6,624 nt of DNA from an uncultured Clostridia bacterium (GTDB lineage: Bacteria; Bacillota; Clostridia; Oscillospirales; Ruminococcaceae), in the NCBI GenBank assembly GCA_946533615.1, contig CAMNBY010000207.1, positions 1-6,624 on the forward strand, read 5' to 3'. Below are positions 5,724 to 6,624 of this stretch, one piece after another. The notes below the pieces were generated by a model that was not told the origin of the DNA, made no database searches, and was given only the letters and a program-made list of their open reading frames with translations. Every line of letters begins with the position of its first letter. Position 1 is the stretch's first letter. Made by a program: the position numbers and the translations under genes.

Positions 5724-5863
5724 GATTCCCCCACCAGCTTTCAATCGAGCGCTTGGCGAAGCTTAGCGAGGCCTCCCCGGAGGGGAGGCGGTTTCACTTT
5801 GTGAATGAGGCGGCGGTGCAGCCGTTGGGAAGGCTTGTTCCGGGTGGAACGTTAGGGGTCGTG
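5718..5863 (+). repeat. Dispersed structured repeat, copy 5
   Basis: A 146-base copy starting in the T-run of the preceding terminator, then GATTCCCCCACCAGCTTTCA, GCTTGGCGAAGC (a small hairpin), a CCTCCCC/GGGGAGG stem (5772-5788), TTCAC/GTGAA (5793-5805), GAATGAGGCGGCGGTGCAGC and GTTCC/GGAAC (5837-5850). It lacks the long terminator arm of copies 1 and 3 and ends in GGGGTCGTG. Confidence 0.8.
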
Positions 5864-6000
5864 TTTTTTGATTCCCCCACCAGCTTTCAATCGGGCGCTT
5901 GGCGAAGCCTTGCGAGGCCTCCCCAGAGGGGAGGCGGTTTCACTTTGTGAATGAGGCGGCGGTGCAGCCGTCAGGAGGGCTTGTTCCGGGTGGAACGTTA
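5864..6000 (+). repeat. Dispersed structured repeat, copy 6
   Basis: It starts at T6 (5864-5869) directly after copy 5, making a tandem pair with a 146-base period. About seven substitutions separate it from copy 5 up to the shared GGAACGTTA. The central stem is intact and only its loop differs. After 6000 the similarity ends. A weak GGCG/CGCC hairpin followed by six T (6007-6031) might close the element. Confidence 0.8.
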
Positions 6001-6110
6001 CAGCTCGGCGGAGATCAAAACGCCCTTTTTTACAATTATTTCGCACCGGCAAAAGCCCCCGACCCGAAACCCGAATGTCCGTATCATCGCCGAAGGCGAT
6101 ACCATAACTA
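6001..6110. other. Intergenic stretch without a gene
   Basis: No supported gene. It holds a weak hairpin with T-run (6007-6031) and a perfect 6-bp hairpin ATCGCC-GAA-GGCGAT (6086-6100). Open frames crossing it on both strands start or end in repeat DNA and have no ribosome binding site. Confidence 0.5.
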
Positions 6111-6166
6111 TTCACTTTTCACTTTTCAATTTTCAATTTTCAGTTTTCACTCTTCACTATTCACTG
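6111..6166. repeat. Heptamer tandem repeat (TTCACTT family, eight units)
   Basis: Eight seven-base units run without a break: TTCACTT twice, TTCAATT twice, then TTCAGTT, TTCACTC, TTCACTA and TTCACTG. The first four bases TTCA never vary; only the last three do. A short AGCG-AAT-CGCT hairpin (6167-6177) follows. On the other strand the units read AAGTGAA/AATTGAA. It resembles intergenic heptamer tracts seen in many bacteria and is unlikely to be coding. Confidence 0.85.
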
Positions 6167-6203
6167 AGCGAATCGCTTTGCGGAGCGCTTCTTTTTGGGA
6201 CGC

Positions 6204-6250
6204 AAAAACGGTACCTTGTCCGCTTTGGGACAGGGTACCGTTACGTTTTT
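6204..6250. terminator. Bidirectional terminator with 15-bp stem
   Basis: AACGGTACCTTGTCC (6207-6221) pairs with GGACAGGGTACCGTT (6228-6242), with a single G-U pair and a six-base loop. A-run 6204-6208 gives a U-tract for minus-strand transcripts, overlapping the base of the stem; TTTTT (6246-6250) follows on the plus strand after ACG. It lies 14 bases past the stop of the minus-strand gene and is its probable terminator. Confidence 0.8.
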
Positions 6251-6256
6251 CCGGGA

Positions 6257-6624
6257 TCACCGGCATTTTGTCAGAGCTGCTGCGGCATCTCCGAGCATCA
6301 CGCTTTTTTTGCCGAATTCGATCGCGCCCTTGAGGTACAGTATGTCAAAGACGATCACGCCGATTATCAGTGCTATCAGGACTATCGCCAGCAGGATACC
6401 GAGTGCTCCGCCGCCTTTGGGGGTGTTTGCGGGAGCAGAGGGTGCAGGTGTCGGAGCGGGTGCGGGGGCTGCTGTCGGAGCAGGCGCAGGAGCGGGAGCA
6501 GGCTGCTGTACCCGGACTTGCGGCTGTACCTGAACGGGCTCGGGAGCAGGTGTCTGAGGCTCGGGAGCGGGCTGTGGAAGTTCGTCGTCAAATTCCGCGG
6601 GGGCAAAAACATTTTTTTGTGCGG
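6257..6624 (-). CDS. Partial membrane protein: Pro/Ala-rich linker, one helix, short tail (5' end outside window)
   Basis: The C-terminal 121 codons of a gene that enters from the right edge; the start is not visible. Visible residues begin AQKNVFAPAEFDDELPQ, then a Pro/Ala/Gln-rich linker (about 18-68) containing PAPAPAPAPT, a Lys-Gly-Gly-Gly turn, one hydrophobic helix ALGILLAIVLIALIIGVIVF (about 73-92), and a 29-residue tail ending LTKCR. This pattern fits a single-pass membrane protein with a flexible linker; the orientation of the missing N-terminal domain is not known. The frame is chosen because it alone gives a clean linker-helix-tail order and ends just before a terminator. The alternative frames give Arg/Pro- or Gly/Ala-rich nonsense. 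The function is unknown. Confidence 0.7.
   Translation of the reverse strand, partial: AQKNVFAPAEFDDELPQPAPEPQTPAPEPVQVQPQVRVQQPAPAPAPAPTAAPAPAPTPAPSAPANTPKGGGALGILLAIVLIALIIGVIVFDILYLKGAIEFGKKSVMLGDAAAALTKCR

Noticed and set aside
6111..6166. Heptamer tract as a CRISPR array
   Set aside because: Units are seven bases with no spacers and no cas genes nearby.
5753..6333. Two open frames starting MAK...EASPEGRRFHFVNEAAVQP in repeat copies 5 and 6
   Set aside because: The similarity of the two peptides only reflects the DNA repeat. Copy 3 has a different frame there with an early stop, and no ribosome site precedes them.
6195..6533. Plus-strand Gly/Ala-rich frame opposite the right-edge gene
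   Set aside because: The GAGAGAG stretch is the complement of the Pro/Ala linker codons on the minus strand; the plus frame runs through a terminator hairpin and has no ribosome site.

Overview
The window reads as a piece of a Gram-positive, moderately GC-rich gut-type Clostridia genome, most likely Ruminococcus or a close Oscillospiraceae relative. The basis is the strong AAAGGA(G) ribosome binding sites, a YdbC-type PC4 protein, a LytS-type kinase paired with a winged-helix response regulator of the clostridial SARP-like kind, and dense short dispersed repeats between genes. The genus is an inference from gene style, not from a marker gene.

Layout, left to right. 135-2021 (+) encodes a Wzx/MATE-like polysaccharide flippase with an unusually long hydrophobic C-terminus. 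A 164-base gap follows, with three perfect hairpins in a row (2043-2109). 2186-2437 and 2461-2799 (+) form a two-gene unit: a YdbC/PC4-like ssDNA-binding protein and a MIF-family tautomerase. 2792-3270 holds four copies or fragments of a short structured repeat, two of which end in near-identical intrinsic terminators. 3285-4757 and 4738-5520 (+) overlap by 20 bases and encode a two-component system: a seven-helix membrane histidine kinase and a receiver/winged-helix response regulator. 5521-5723 has no protein gene but has an extended -10 promoter, a stem-loop and a strong terminator, so it may encode a free-standing small RNA. Two more repeat copies fill 5718-6000, heptamer tandem repeats lie at 6111-6166, and a two-way terminator lies at 6207-6250. 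The only minus-strand gene (6257-6624) enters from the right edge; only its Pro/Ala-rich linker, membrane helix and short tail are visible.

The genes do not form one pathway: they are four separate transcription units split by repeats and terminators. The points most worth following are (1) the candidate small RNA, whose terminator loop carries the anti-Shine-Dalgarno sequence ACCTCCTTTC; (2) the repeat family, whose copies begin on T-tracts, mostly those of terminators, and which supplies a stop codon to one gene and possibly the translation leader of another; and (3) a run of nine C at the end of the kinase gene, where a one-base length change gives a different C-terminus and removes the overlap with the regulator gene.
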